64,000 bases of DNA. Source: Tipula vernalis (taxonomy: Eukaryota > Arthropoda > Insecta > Diptera > Tipulidae). Positions within the stretch are counted from its first letter, which is position 1, and every line of letters starts with the position of its first letter. Location: positions 329,379,106 to 329,443,105 of the forward strand of contig OY282558.1 of the NCBI GenBank assembly GCA_958295665.1, in the 5' to 3' direction. The notes under the pieces were generated by a model. It was not told the DNA's origin, searched no databases, and saw only the letters and a program-made list of their open reading frames with translations. A program made the position numbers and the translations under genes. Of this stretch, positions 10,781-21,825 are shown piece after piece.

Positions 10781-10883
10781 GTAACGTTTTTCATTGGGGC
10801 AACCTTAATAAAGTTTTATAAAATAAAACACAATATTTCGGTTTTGTCACATTCTTTAACGTGATATTTATTTTATTTGTAAA

Positions 10884-10922
10884 TGAAATTACGATCGTTT
10901 CGGATGTTACTCCTTTATCAAA
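10884..10922 (-). ncRNA. Degenerate PLE hammerhead-like motif
   Basis: Minus strand: TTGATAA, hairpin GGA-gtaaca-TCC, GAA, perfect palindrome ACGATCGT, then A. Same order as the PLE ribozyme, but the core box lacks the leading C and carries A where the catalytic G is expected. It is opposite in orientation to the PLE coding remnant at 11545-12004, so it probably belongs to another lost copy. Confidence 0.35.
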
Positions 10923-11544
10923 TTTCTAACAAACATTCTAACAATCTTTTTATTTGAGGTATTAGTCCACGAGTAAACAACAAATATGTTAAGTTTAATA
11001 AAGTTCCTGAAACGAAATGAATCTGAATTTAAAATTGTGTATCTTAATCCCTGTGCTGGGATTAAATTTAAGAAATAAAATTTGTTTTAATGAATTCAAT
11101 TTGCTAAAGGATGAATTTGAATTGTAAAATGTTTAATTAAAGTGTGCAAGGTTCAATTTGATGTGTAAAGCCAGTATTATCAGATTTTTCTAATATTAAT
11201 TGATTAGATAATTCGTTTATTGATCTATCCGAAGTTTTTACCTTAGAATTATTATTTTAACTGCCACTACTTACAGAAGACATACTGATTTCGCTTTCGT
11301 TAATGTTTTGTTTTAATTTGATTATTATCACGTATCGTCTACAGTATAACAATCGGTAATACATACATATTATAAAAATTGTAAAATTAATTAAAAAAAA
11401 AAAAAAGATTAAAAGAATAAACAGAACACGTCCGACTGTTTAGTTGTTATTGAAAAGTTTTTTTTCATCATTTCTACAATATATCAATGAACAAAATTCG
11501 CGCCCCAGGGCCCCTATTCTTGAAATTCACAGAAAAAGTCGTCG
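10923..11544. other. AT-rich spacer
   Basis: No ORF or repeat structure recognised. A gggcccctattctt motif at about 11508-11522 resembles the ends of the pogo-type element at 22802 and the MITE at 39065. Confidence 0.4.
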
Positions 11545-12004
11545 GTGGCTTTAGTTAATTATTTGGCAATTCCCTACGTTAAAAATCTTTACGAAAAAAT
11601 CATAAATCTTTTCAAAAATTATAACTTTAAAATTATAGGACGTACAGCTACAAGCTTAACCAACAACTTGTTTTCTAAAATTAAAGATAAAACACCTTTA
11701 AAGGAACAATCAAAGTTGCAACGCTACCTATAAGGACAGACGAAACAATTTTTAGAGAAAAGATTTTACCAACACAAAAGTGACATAAATAAAGATCAAA
11801 ATTTAAGCACTAGTGCACTTACACGACATCTGAAAAATACAAACCATAAAATCAGTTTAGATAACATAAAAATTCTCGAGAAACAAAACAAAATTTAGAA
11901 AAAGATCGATTTTGGAATTACTACAAATTAAATCAAGTACAAATTCAATAAATATCATTGAAGATTGCGCTTATATTGGCAACTCTTATGATTTGTTCAT
12001 CTAA
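11545..12004 (+). pseudogene. Penelope-like element C-terminus (GIY-YIG region)
   Basis: Plus-strand frame: IPYVKNLYEKIINLFKNYNF, then SKIKDKTPLKEQSKL, the conserved linker before the PLE nuclease. The GVYK..C..C part is missing (small deletion and TAA at 11731-11733). The same frame resumes with GQTKQFLEKRFYQHKSD and TSALTRHLKNTNHKI, the second half of the GIY-YIG domain. After a further frameshift, KRSILELLQIKSSTNSINI runs to the natural-looking terminal LFI stop at 12002-12004. A second PLE lineage, distinct in sequence from the one at 6585-8003. Confidence 0.85.
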
Positions 12005-12210
12005 ATTGTTTTTTGCCTCATGTAACTTTATTTTTATTCAAATGTACAACCTTTATTACATGAAAGCCCATTAGCAAGGTTTTTTTTCGAAAATACATAG
12101 CTGGGCGTTTCCATGAAATGTCGGTTTTAATAAAAAAAATTTGTGATTGCTTTATTTTTTGATTTATGTATAAAAAAAAGAATTTTTTGATATATTTTTC
12201 ATTACGTTTT

Positions 12211-12245
12211 TGAAAATGACCCCGAATAGGGTTCGAAAGCTAAAG
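12211..12245 (+). ncRNA. PLE 3' hammerhead-like motif (degenerate)
   Basis: About 205 bp after the PLE stop: ATGA, hairpin ACCC-cgaata-GGGT, tc, GAA, palindrome AGCT, A. The stem II, GAA and stem III order is kept; the core box is decayed. Position and strand fit the 3' end of the PLE at 11545-12004. Confidence 0.4.
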
Positions 12246-12338
12246 CTTTAATTAGTACAAATGAAATAAAAAAGAGCTCTAAATCAAATAATAGTTATTT
12301 ATGGTACTAGTGACAAAAACGAGATATTATCCATGAGG

Positions 12339-12709
12339 ATAGTTTTTCATTCAATTTGACTACGAATAATGTTCCAATGACTACTCAACATTTTGTTATA
12401 CCAAATATAACTCACGTTGCCCCTAGCAGCGTGGGTTATAAAATAACAATGGGTTATTTAACATTTTCTTTATTTGAAATCAGCATAGTTATCGGGCTAT
12501 TATATATTAAAAGTGGATAAAAATTGTTTATCCACTTTTGATACATAATGGCCCGATAACTATGCTGATTTCAAATAAAGAAAATGTTAAATAACCCATT
12601 GTTATTGTATAACCCACGCTGCTAGGGGCAACGTGAGTTATATTTGGTATAACAAAATGTTGAGTAGTCATTGGAAAATTATTCGTAGTCAAATTGAAAA
12701 AAACTATAT
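12339..12709. repeat. Long palindrome (arms about 180 bp)
   Basis: 12339-12521 and 12527-12709 are near-perfect reverse complements around a 5-base loop (aattg). Differences are scattered single bases and one short insertion in the right arm. A transcript would form one long hairpin. No ORF. Confidence 0.85.
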
Positions 12710-12815
12710 TCCAAAAATTACTTAAATTAAAGTACACCATGACAATTTAAAGAACGGTCACTATGATAAAATGTATTTCAAAATTCAATGATCCACTGTG
12801 AAAACACAAAATGGA

Positions 12816-12823
12816 ACTATTTC
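12816..12823. other. Target duplication of FB1 (left)
   Basis: actatttc here and at 21695-21702, directly abutting both ends of the foldback element. Confidence 0.8.
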
Positions 12824-12959
12824 ACCGAAGTGAAGTTCTTAGCAAATAACAAAAAATGTAGTAGTGTGAGTAATCCAAATAGAATAAATTTAGGCGATTT
12901 CTGTGTCATCGAACAAACTGTTGAAGAGACTAAATTTATTCACCAAAATTCAAAAGTCC

Positions 12960-13316
12960 TAAGCTCAAATGATTTTTCTCGAATGTTCGTAGTATGCACT
13001 TGATGTAAAAATTATCAATGGTCGGTCCCTGGGGTCGGCTATATAAATAACAAGCAATATTTGCATCAAATGTTGTACGACATTCCGACGACGAAAATTG
13101 TTCAACAAAAATCAAAAGTCCCAAAGTCAAACGATTTTTCTCGAATGTTCGTGGTTTGTATGCACTTGATGTAAAAATTATCAAATGGTCGGTCCTTGGG
13201 GTCCGCCATATAAATAACAAGCAATATTTGCATCAAATGTTGTACGATATTCCGATGACGAAATTTGTTCAACAAAAATCAAAAGTCCCAAAGTCAAATT
13301 ATTTTTTCGATTGTTT
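12960..13316. repeat. Left arm array of FB1 (163-bp units)
   Basis: About two and a bit units in the orientation tgcacttgatgtaaaaatta. They are reverse complements of the units in the right arm. Confidence 0.85.
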
Positions 13317-13525
13317 GATGTATGCGCTAGATGTAGTCTCTTAACTTTAAAGCTATGTCGAGGGATTAACATCTAGTGCATTAAAAAAATAAAATTATGA
13401 TATAACAATTCAATATTAAGTTTATTTAAATTCAATTTTAGCATACATACAAATCTTTAATTTTATAATTGTTCATAAAACAAAATCGACGGATTCACAG
13501 TTGACGTATCTGCGGCTTTTTCAAT

Positions 13526-14419
13526 CTATTTTTCGAGGTCATCATGGATCTCCCAGAATCCATTTGGTCGTTGAATGTAGCTTCGATAGTGTTTGCTCAA
13601 CATTTCGTAATGGATTACTCCTTTTAATTTGTACACTTGCTCAGACAAGATCAACTTACTTTGTATCTTTTTGATTTGTATTCTATATATAGTAGATATA
13701 TCTAGTGGCTGTACGTCAACGATTACCATTCCAAATTTGGATTCTAGCCGTTTCTTGCAGGTTCTTTTACCACAAACTGGACCATTCTTGTTTGGGATGT
13801 AAATTCTTTCATTAAAATCTTCCAAATTATCCTCATTAAAGTTTTGCAGATCTAATGGTAAGTAAAATAAATCCTTTCCATCTGCTGCGCTGCAGGCAAA
13901 TTTTACACTAATGGTTTTTGGCATTAAAAATTCAATTAGTTGCCCAACGTTAGTCGAAGCGTCCAGATTTATGAAATTAATGTTTTTTGTGTTGATTTTA
14001 AAATATTTTATTAATATTTCACTCCGAATTTTATATAAATTTGAATTTAATCCATTCCTTATATAGTTCAATATAAATTTTAAAAATTCACAGTCAAGAA
14101 GCGAATTTAAGCATTCATTTAAGTGAACAGAGTCAATCCCCATTATATGAAAAATTTGCGATATGGAGTCGAACGCACATGCATAGTATACCCGAATTTT
14201 TATATTACTTTCAGTTTTAAAGGAGTACTGATTTTGGAATAAACACAATTGCTTTTTAGTAATTTGTGCCATCAAAAGTTTTTCTTCTTTTTCTTTCCTA
14301 CATTTTGTTTTTTCTATTATTGTTGTCGTTTTGATATATCTGCTTGTCACATTCTTTCCCATATGCTTTAGAGTTCTGGATACTTTTACTTTTTTTCTCC
14401 AACTTTCTTCATTGGTCAT
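13526..14419 (-). CDS. USP-like cysteine protease domain protein of FB1 (C-terminal part of transposon ORF)
   Basis: 297-residue uninterrupted frame. I read it as a ubiquitin-specific-protease-like (C19-type papain fold) domain: a Cys box YYACAFDSISQIF with C81, a Cys pair near VCGKRTCKKR, and a His box YKLKGVIHYE...SKHYRSY with H277, closed by WEIHDDL with the acidic D293/D294. In USPs these correspond to the catalytic Cys, the GHY His and the Asp/Asn. In FB2 the homologous sequence is the tail of a larger transposase frame; here the upstream two thirds were deleted and the ATG sits exactly at the junction with the 163-bp array. Lys-rich N-terminus (residues 8-57). Activity is unproven; the family call rests on motif pattern only. 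Confidence 0.6.
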   Translation of the reverse strand: MTNEESWRKKVKVSRTLKHMGKNVTSRYIKTTTIIEKTKCRKEKEEKLLMAQITKKQLCLFQNQYSFKTESNIKIRVYYACAFDSISQIFHIMGIDSVHLNECLNSLLDCEFLKFILNYIRNGLNSNLYKIRSEILIKYFKINTKNINFINLDASTNVGQLIEFLMPKTISVKFACSAADGKDLFYLPLDLQNFNEDNLEDFNERIYIPNKNGPVCGKRTCKKRLESKFGMVIVDVQPLDISTIYRIQIKKIQSKLILSEQVYKLKGVIHYEMLSKHYRSYIQRPNGFWEIHDDLEK

Positions 14420-15800
14420 TGGTCGTACAACATTTGATGCAAATAATGCTTGTTATTTATATGGCCGATCCCAGGGACCGACCATTTGATAATTTTTACA
14501 TCAAGTGCATACTACGAACATTCGAGAAAAATCATTTGACTTTGGGACTTTTGATTTTTGTTGAACAAATTTCGTCGTCGGAATATCGTACAACATTTGA
14601 TGCAAATATTGCTTGTTATTTATATGACTGACCTCAGGGACCGACCATTTGATAATTTTTACATCAAGTGCATTCTACGAACATTCGAAAAAAATCATTT
14701 GACTTTGGGACTTTTGATTTTTGTTGAACAAATTTCGTCGTCGGAATATCGTACAACATTTAATGCAAATATTGCTTGTTATTTATGTGGCCGACCCCAG
14801 GGACCGACCATTTGATAATTTTTACATCAAGTGCATACTACGAACATTCGAGAAAAATCATTTGACTTTGGGACTTTTGATTTTTGTTGAACAAATTTCG
14901 TCGTCGGAATATCGTACAACATTTGATGCAAATATTGCTTGTTATTTATATGGCCGACCCCAGGGACCGACCATTTGATAATTTTTACATCAAGTGCATT
15001 CTACGAACATTCGAGAAAAATCATTTGACTTTGGGATTTATGATTTTTGTTGAATAAATTTCGTCGTCGGAATATCGTACAACATTTGATGCAAATATTG
15101 CTTGTTATTTATATGGCCGACCCCAGGGACCGACCATTTGATAATTTTTACATCAAGTGCATTCTACGAACATTCGAAAAAAATCATTTGACTTTGGGAC
15201 TTTTGATTTTTGTTGAACAAATTTCGTCGTCGGCTTGTTATTTATGTGGCCGACCCCAGGGACCGACGATTTGATAATTTTTACATCAAGTGCATACCAC
15301 GAACATTCGAGAAAAATCTTTTGACTTTGGGACTTTTGATTTTTGTTGAACAAATTTCGTCGTCGGAATATCGTACAACATTTGATGCAAATATTGCTTG
15401 TTATTTATATGGCCGACCCCAGGGACCGACCATTTGATAATTTTTACATCAAGTGCATTCTACGAACATTCGAGAAAAATCATTTGACTTTGGGACTTTT
15501 GATTTTTGTTGAACAAATTTCGTCGTCGGAATATCGTACAACATTTGATGCAAATAATGCTTGTTATTTATATGACCGACCCCAGGGACCGACCATTTGA
15601 TAATTTTTACATCAAGTGCATTCTACGAACATTCGAAAAAAATCATTTGACTTTGGGACTTTTGATTTTTGTTGAACAAATTTCGTCGTCGGAATATCGT
15701 ACAACATTTAATGCAAATATTGCTTGTTATTTATGTGGCCGACCCCAGGGACCGACCATTTGATAATTTTTACAGAAAGAGAAAGTTTGTCTGTATTAAT

Positions 15801-16052
15801 TAAATCAATAAGATTGTTTCGGCTTTTTATAGATAAAATATATTAAAAATAATGGCATTCACAACAATTTCGACTTGTTAATCAGAAAAAATGAAGAGGC
15901 CAATCATTTATAAATATATCTACCAGAAAAAGTAGAAATATCAAAATCCCACCCGTACTTTAACCCGTGGTCAATACAAAGTGTATCGACTCCAAAAATG
16001 AAATGATTAATATATTTTGTCTATAAAAAGCCGAAACAATCTTATTGATTTA
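15801..16052. repeat. Captured 252-bp MITE in FB1 array, copy 1
   Basis: taaatcaataagattgtttc at 15801 is reverse-complemented at the end (16033-16052), with inverted arms of about 44 bp. It interrupts a 163-bp unit and has the same flanks (gaaagagaaagtttgtctg) in all three copies. Confidence 0.85.
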
Positions 16053-18150
16053 GATAATTTTTACATGAACTGCATTCTACGAACATTCGAGAAGAATCAT
16101 TTGACCTTAGGACTTTTGATTTTTGTTGAAGAAATTTCGTCATCGGAATGTCGTACAACATTTGATGCAAATATTGCTTATTATTTATATGGCCGACCCC
16201 AGGGACCGACCATTTGATAATTTTTACATCAAGTGCATACCACGAACATTCGAGAAAAATCATTTGACTTTGGGACTTTTGATTTTTGTTGAACAAATTT
16301 CGTCATCGGAATGTCGTCCAACATTTGATGCAAATATTGCTTGTTATTTATATGGCCGACCCCAGGGACCGACCATTTGATAATTTTTACATCAAGTGCA
16401 TTCTACGAACATTCGAGAAAAATCATTTGACTTTGGGATTTATGATTTTTGTTGAATAAATTTCGTCGTCGGAATATCGTACAACATTTGATGCAAATAT
16501 TGCTTGTTATTTATATGGCCGACCCCAGGGACCGACCATTTGATAATTTTTACATCAAGTGCATTCTACGAACATTCGAAAAAAATCATTTGACTTTGGG
16601 ACTTTTGATTTTTGTTGAACAAATTTCGTCGTCGGCTTGTTATTTATGTGGCCGACCCCAGGGACCGACGATTTGATAATTTTTACATCAAGTGCATACC
16701 ACGAACATTCGAGAAAAATCTTTTGACTTTGGGACTTTTGATTTTTGTTGAACAAATTTCGTCGTCGGAATATCGTACAACATTTGATGCAAATATTGCT
16801 TGTTATTTATATGGCCGACCCCAGGGACCGACCATTTGATAATTTTTACATCAAGTGCATTCTACGAACATTCGAGAAAAATCATTTGACTTTGGGACTT
16901 TTGATTTTTGTTGAACAAATTTCGTCGTCGGAATATCGTACAACATTTGATGCAAATAATGCTTGTTATTTATATGACCGACCCCAGGGACCGACCATTT
17001 GATAATTTTTACATCAAGTGCATTCTACGAACATTCGAAAAAAATCATTTGACTTTGGGACTTTTGATTTTTGTTGAACAAATTTCGTCGTCGGAATATC
17101 GTACAACATTTAATGCAAATATTGCTTGTTATTTATGTGGCCGACCCCAGGGACCGACCATTTGATAATTTTTACATCAAGTGCATACTACGAACATTCG
17201 AGAAAAATCATTTGACTTTGGGACTTTTGATTTTTGTTGAACAAATTTCGTCGTCGGAATATCGTACAACATTTGATGCAAATATTGCTTGTTATTTATA
17301 TGGCCGACCCCAGGGACCGACCATTTGATAATTTTTACATCAAGTGCATTCTACGAACATTCGAGAAAAATCATTTGACTTTGGGATTTATGATTTTTGT
17401 TGAATAAATTTCGTCGTCGGAATATCGTACAACATTTGATGCAAATATTGCTTGTTATTTATATGGCCGACCCCAGGGACCGACCATTTGATAATTTTTA
17501 CATCAAGTGCATTCTACGAACATTCGAAAAAAATCATTTGACTTTGGGACTTTTGATTTTTGTTGAACAAATTTCGTCGTCGGCTTGTTATTTATGTGGC
17601 CGACCCCAGGGACCGACGATTTGATAATTTTTACATCAAGTGCATACCACGAACATTCGAGAAAAATCTTTTGACTTTGGGACTTTTGATTTTTGTTGAA
17701 CAAATTTCGTCGTCGGAATATCGTACAACATTTGATGCAAATATTGCTTGTTATTTATATGGCCGACCCCAGGGACCGACCATTTGATAATTTTTACATC
17801 AAGTGCATTCTACGAACATTCGAGAAAAATCATTTGACTTTGGGACTTTTGATTTTTGTTGAACAAATTTCGTCGTCGGAATATCGTACAACATTTGATG
17901 CAAATAATGCTTGTTATTTATATGACCGACCCCAGGGACCGACCATTTGATAATTTTTACATCAAGTGCATTCTACGAACATTCGAAAAAAATCATTTGA
18001 CTTTGGGACTTTTGATTTTTGTTGAACAAATTTCGTCGTCGGAATATCGTACAACATTTAATGCAAATATTGCTTGTTATTTATGTGGCCGACCCCAGGG
18101 ACCGACCATTTGATAATTTTTACAGAAAGAGAAAGTTTGTCTGTATTAAT

Positions 18151-18402
18151 TAAATCAATAAGATTGTTTCGGCTTTTTATAGATAAAATATATTAAAAAT
18201 AATGGCATTCACAACAATTTCGACTTGTTAATCAGAAAAAATGAAGAGGCCAATCATTTATAAATATATCTACCAGAAAAAGTAGAAATATCAAAATCCC
18301 ACCCGTACTTTAACCCGTGGTCAATACAAAGTGTATCGACTCCAAAAATGAAATGATTAATATATTTTGTCTATAAAAAGCCGAAACAATCTTATTGATT
18401 TA
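18151..18402. repeat. Captured MITE in FB1 array, copy 2
   Basis: Same sequence and flanks as 15801-16052, shifted by 2350 bp. Duplicated as part of the higher-order block rather than inserted anew. Confidence 0.85.
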
Positions 18403-19552
18403 GATAATTTTTACATGAACTGCATTCTACGAACATTCGAGAAGAATCATTTGACCTTAGGACTTTTGATTTTTGTTGAAGAAATTTCGTCATCGGAATG
18501 TCGTACAACATTTGATGCAAATATTGCTTATTATTTATATGGCCGACCCCAGGGACCGACCATTTGATAATTTTTACATCAAGTGCATACCACGAACATT
18601 CGAGAAAAATCATTTGACTTTGGGACTTTTGATTTTTGTTGAACAAATTTCGTCATCGGAATGTCGTCCAACATTTGATGCAAATATTGCTTGTTATTTA
18701 TATGGCCGACCCCAGGGACCGACCATTTGATAATTTTTACATCAAGTGCATTCTACGAACATTCGAGAAAAATCATTTGACTTTGGGATTTATGATTTTT
18801 GTTGAATAAATTTCGTCGTCGGAATATCGTACAACATTTGATGCAAATATTGCTTGTTATTTATATGGCCGACCCCAGGGACCGACCATTTGATAATTTT
18901 TACATCAAGTGCATTCTACGAACATTCGAAAAAAATCATTTGACTTTGGGACTTTTGATTTTTGTTGAACAAATTTCGTCGTCGGCTTGTTATTTATGTG
19001 GCCGACCCCAGGGACCGACGATTTGATAATTTTTACATCAAGTGCATACCACGAACATTCGAGAAAAATCTTTTGACTTTGGGACTTTTGATTTTTGTTG
19101 AACAAATTTCGTCGTCGGAATATCGTACAACATTTGATGCAAATATTGCTTGTTATTTATATGGCCGACCCCAGGGACCGACCATTTGATAATTTTTACA
19201 TCAAGTGCATTCTACGAACATTCGAGAAAAATCATTTGACTTTGGGACTTTTGATTTTTGTTGAACAAATTTCGTCGTCGGAATATCGTACAACATTTGA
19301 TGCAAATAATGCTTGTTATTTATATGACCGACCCCAGGGACCGACCATTTGATAATTTTTACATCAAGTGCATTCTACGAACATTCGAAAAAAATCATTT
19401 GACTTTGGGACTTTTGATTTTTGTTGAACAAATTTCGTCGTCGGAATATCGTACAACATTTAATGCAAATATTGCTTGTTATTTATGTGGCCGACCCCAG
19501 GGACCGACCATTTGATAATTTTTACAGAAAGAGAAAGTTTGTCTGTATTAAT

Positions 19553-19804
19553 TAAATCAATAAGATTGTTTCGGCTTTTTATAGATAAAATATATTAAAA
19601 ATAATGGCATTCACAACAATTTCGACTTGTTAATCAGAAAAAATGAAGAGGCCAATCATTTATAAATATATCTACCAGAAAAAGTAGAAATATCAAAATC
19701 CCACCCGTACTTTAACCCGTGGTCAATACAAAGTGTATCGACTCCAAAAATGAAATGATTAATATATTTTGTCTATAAAAAGCCGAAACAATCTTATTGA
19801 TTTA
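19553..19804. repeat. Captured MITE in FB1 array, copy 3
   Basis: Same sequence and flanks, 1402 bp after copy 2. Confidence 0.85.
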
Positions 19805-20780
19805 GATAATTTTTACATGAACTGCATTCTACGAACATTCGAGAAGAATCATTTGACCTTAGGACTTTTGATTTTTGTTGAAGAAATTTCGTCATCGGAA
19901 TGTCGTACAACATTTGATGCAAATATTGCTTATTATTTATATGGCCGACCCCAGGGACCGACCATTTGATAATTTTTACATCAAGTGCATACCACGAACA
20001 TTCGAGAAAAATCATTTGACTTTGGGACTTTTGATTTTTGTTGAACAAATTTCGTCATCGGAATGTCGTCCAACATTTGATGCAAATATTGCTTGTTATT
20101 TATATGGCCGACCCCAGGGACCGACTATTTGATAATTTTTACACCAAGTGCATACCACGAACATTTGAGAAAAATAATTTGACTTTGGGACTTTTGATTT
20201 TTGTTGAACAAATTTCGTCGTCGGAATATCGTACAACATTTGATGCAAATGTTCCTTGTTATTTATATGGCCGACCCCAGGGACCGACCATTTGATAATT
20301 TTTACATCAAGTGCATACTACGAACATTCGAGAAAAATAATTTGACTTTGGGACTTTTGATTTTTGTTGAACAAATTTCGTCTTGGGAATATCGTACAAC
20401 ATTTGATGCAAATGTTGCTTGTTATTTATATGGCCGACCCCAGGGACTGACCATTTGATAATTTTTACATCAAGTGCATACCACGAACATTCGAGAAAAA
20501 TAATTTGACTTTGGGACTTTTGATTTTTGTTGAACAAATTTCGTCGTCGGAATATCGTACAACATTTGATGCAAATATTGCTTGTTATTTATATGACCGA
20601 ACCCAGGGACCGACCATTTGATAATTTTTACATCAAGTGCATACAAGGAGAAGTCTTGTTTGGTTTCTTTATTAAACAAAAATCGTCACTGAATTGGATT
20701 ATAATGTTAGTTTATTTCTTTCTTAATCTACATTCAGGCGTATAATTTGTATTACCACTACATATAAATACGTATACGTA

Positions 20781-21455
20781 GCCGTTCAATCTGTCCTTCT
20801 CTACGGGGCGGAAGTATGGGCAGACTCCCTGGAAAAGGAAACATACCGGAAGAGGCTATCACAAGTGCAAAGACGGAGCGCGTTACGGGTGGCATCGGCC
20901 TATCGCACAGTTTCCGAGGCAGCTATCCTCGTAATAGCTGGGTGCATCCCTATACATCTTCTGGCAAAGGAACGTAAATATATATACGAGCGAAAGTCGG
21001 AGGTTGGACGAAAAATAGCGAGTCTGGAAGGGAGGGGCCGCACCTTTGAGCTGTGGCAGAGTGCATGGGAGCAAGGAACAACAGGCAGGTGGACAGCGCG
21101 GCTTATTGAACACATAAGTCCCTGGGTGGAAAGAACGCACGGGGAGGTCGGGTACTACCTGACTCAATTCCTCAGCGGCCACGGGTACTTCCGGGCATAT
21201 CTTTTTAAAATGAGGAAAGTAACGTCGGCAGAATGCTTATACTGCCCAGGGATGGAGGATGACGTAGGGCACACTTTCTTCCGGTGCCTAGCATGGCAGG
21301 ACATAAGAGCAGACCTGGAGTTAGAGGTGGGTATTTGGTCGCCTGAAACGGCAGTGAACATTATGCTACGAGGAGCTGTTTGGTGGTATCTCGTCTCACG
21401 ATATATAGATGGAGTCCTTAGGAGTAAAAAGAGGGATTTGGATAGTTTTCCATAA
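20781..21455 (+). CDS. R1-clade LINE ORF2 C-terminus (partial)
   Basis: Open from the first base of the insertion, 224 codons plus a stop, 5' truncated. It reads SVLLYGAEVWADSL, QRRSALRVASAYRTVSEAA and AGCIPIHLLAKER, the conserved post-RT segment of R1-type elements, and ends with a C-X2-C-X8-H-X4-C knuckle (CLYCPGMEDDVGHTFFRC) used in target RNA/DNA binding. The RT and endonuclease domains are absent, so it cannot mobilise itself. The frame is otherwise intact, consistent with a young insertion. Confidence 0.88.
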   Translation, partial: AVQSVLLYGAEVWADSLEKETYRKRLSQVQRRSALRVASAYRTVSEAAILVIAGCIPIHLLAKERKYIYERKSEVGRKIASLEGRGRTFELWQSAWEQGTTGRWTARLIEHISPWVERTHGEVGYYLTQFLSGHGYFRAYLFKMRKVTSAECLYCPGMEDDVGHTFFRCLAWQDIRADLELEVGIWSPETAVNIMLRGAVWWYLVSRYIDGVLRSKKRDLDSFP

Positions 21456-21643
21456 GGCAGGAGGTAGCTCGGGGAGAGCAACGGAAAAACAGGCTAGCCC
21501 GAAGTAATGTGGTTAACGGTCCCAGGCTAGTCTGAAGGAGGAGGGGGAAGGTGGTTTTAGTCGGTAGTTCAGAGAGTCCGACACATTGTGCGTAAATGCA
21601 TTTCCACCTTCCTCATAAAAAAAAAAAAAAAAAAAAAAAAAAA
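20781..21643 (+). mobile_element. 5'-truncated R1-clade LINE with poly(A) tail
   Basis: Interrupts the B end of FB1: the sequence before 20781 (ataaatacgtatacgta) and after 21643 (tacgtatacgagaaa) is continuous in the FB2 copy, giving a target duplication of at least 6 bp (tacgta). 3' tail of 27 A at 21617-21643. Open frame begins at the truncation point. Confidence 0.88.
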
Positions 21644-21825
21644 TACGTATACGAGAAATTTGTTATTTTTTTTTGCTATGTTCTTCACAGGCATACTATT
21701 TCTTATTAATTTACGAAATTTATTTCAACAAAAGTGGATAAAACGTTGTATGCCACTCGTGAGCAAAGAGATATTATCCACTCGGGATAATGTCCCACTC
21801 GGATATCGCCTCGTGGGACAAACTT

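Larger units (their letters stand above)
12288..12823. mobile_element. Left part of MITE-like element split by FB1
   Basis: The end sequence at 12288-12340 (agttatttatggtactagt, then acgagatattatccatgagg) is repeated in inverse at 21826-21880. Removing FB1 (12824-21694) and one copy of its target duplication leaves an element of about 0.7 kb with these termini. Confidence 0.6.
14424..20650. repeat. Right arm array of FB1: 163-bp satellite with higher-order repeats
   Basis: About 37 unit-equivalents, period 163 bp (for example 14558 to 14721), each containing ttgataatttttacatcaag and ccgaccccagggaccgacc. A 133-bp variant unit lacks 30 bp (at 15210, 16612, 17560, 18962). Higher-order blocks of 1402, 948, 1402 and 1402 bp begin near 15047, 16449, 17397 and 18799. 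The 948-bp block equals five full units plus one 133-bp unit. Blocks are almost identical, so expansion is recent. The 163-bp unit shifts frame every period; the 66-85 codon frames it creates on both strands are not genes. Confidence 0.93.
12824..21694. mobile_element. Foldback transposon copy 1 (FB1), MULE/NOF-like
   Basis: Flanked by the perfect 8-bp duplication actatttc. Left end A (accgaagtgaag) and right end B (reverse reading atgcctgtgaag) share GTGAAG and TAGCAAA blocks as imperfect terminal repeats. Inside the ends are 163-bp tandem repeats, about 2 units in one orientation at left and about 6.2 kb in the opposite orientation at right, forming foldback arms. The core (13317-14423) holds only the C-terminal part of the gene. 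An R1 LINE interrupts the B end at 20781-21643. End A matches the right end of FB2 and end B matches its left end, yet both cores point the same way. Superfamily assignment is inferred from foldback structure, 8-bp duplication and the FB2 protein. Confidence 0.8.

Noticed and set aside
14424..20650. CRISPR-like or variable-number coding repeat
   Set aside because: No unique spacers and frame shifts every unit; it is a transposon arm satellite.
14558..20745. Dozens of 66-85 codon ORFs (MLNKFRRRN... and MFNKNQKSQ... types) on both strands
   Set aside because: They repeat at the 163-bp satellite period, which is not a multiple of three, and occur on both strands; they are by-products of the repeat.
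21164..21481. 105-codon minus ORF within the LINE
   Set aside because: Antisense shadow of the R1 ORF2 frame.
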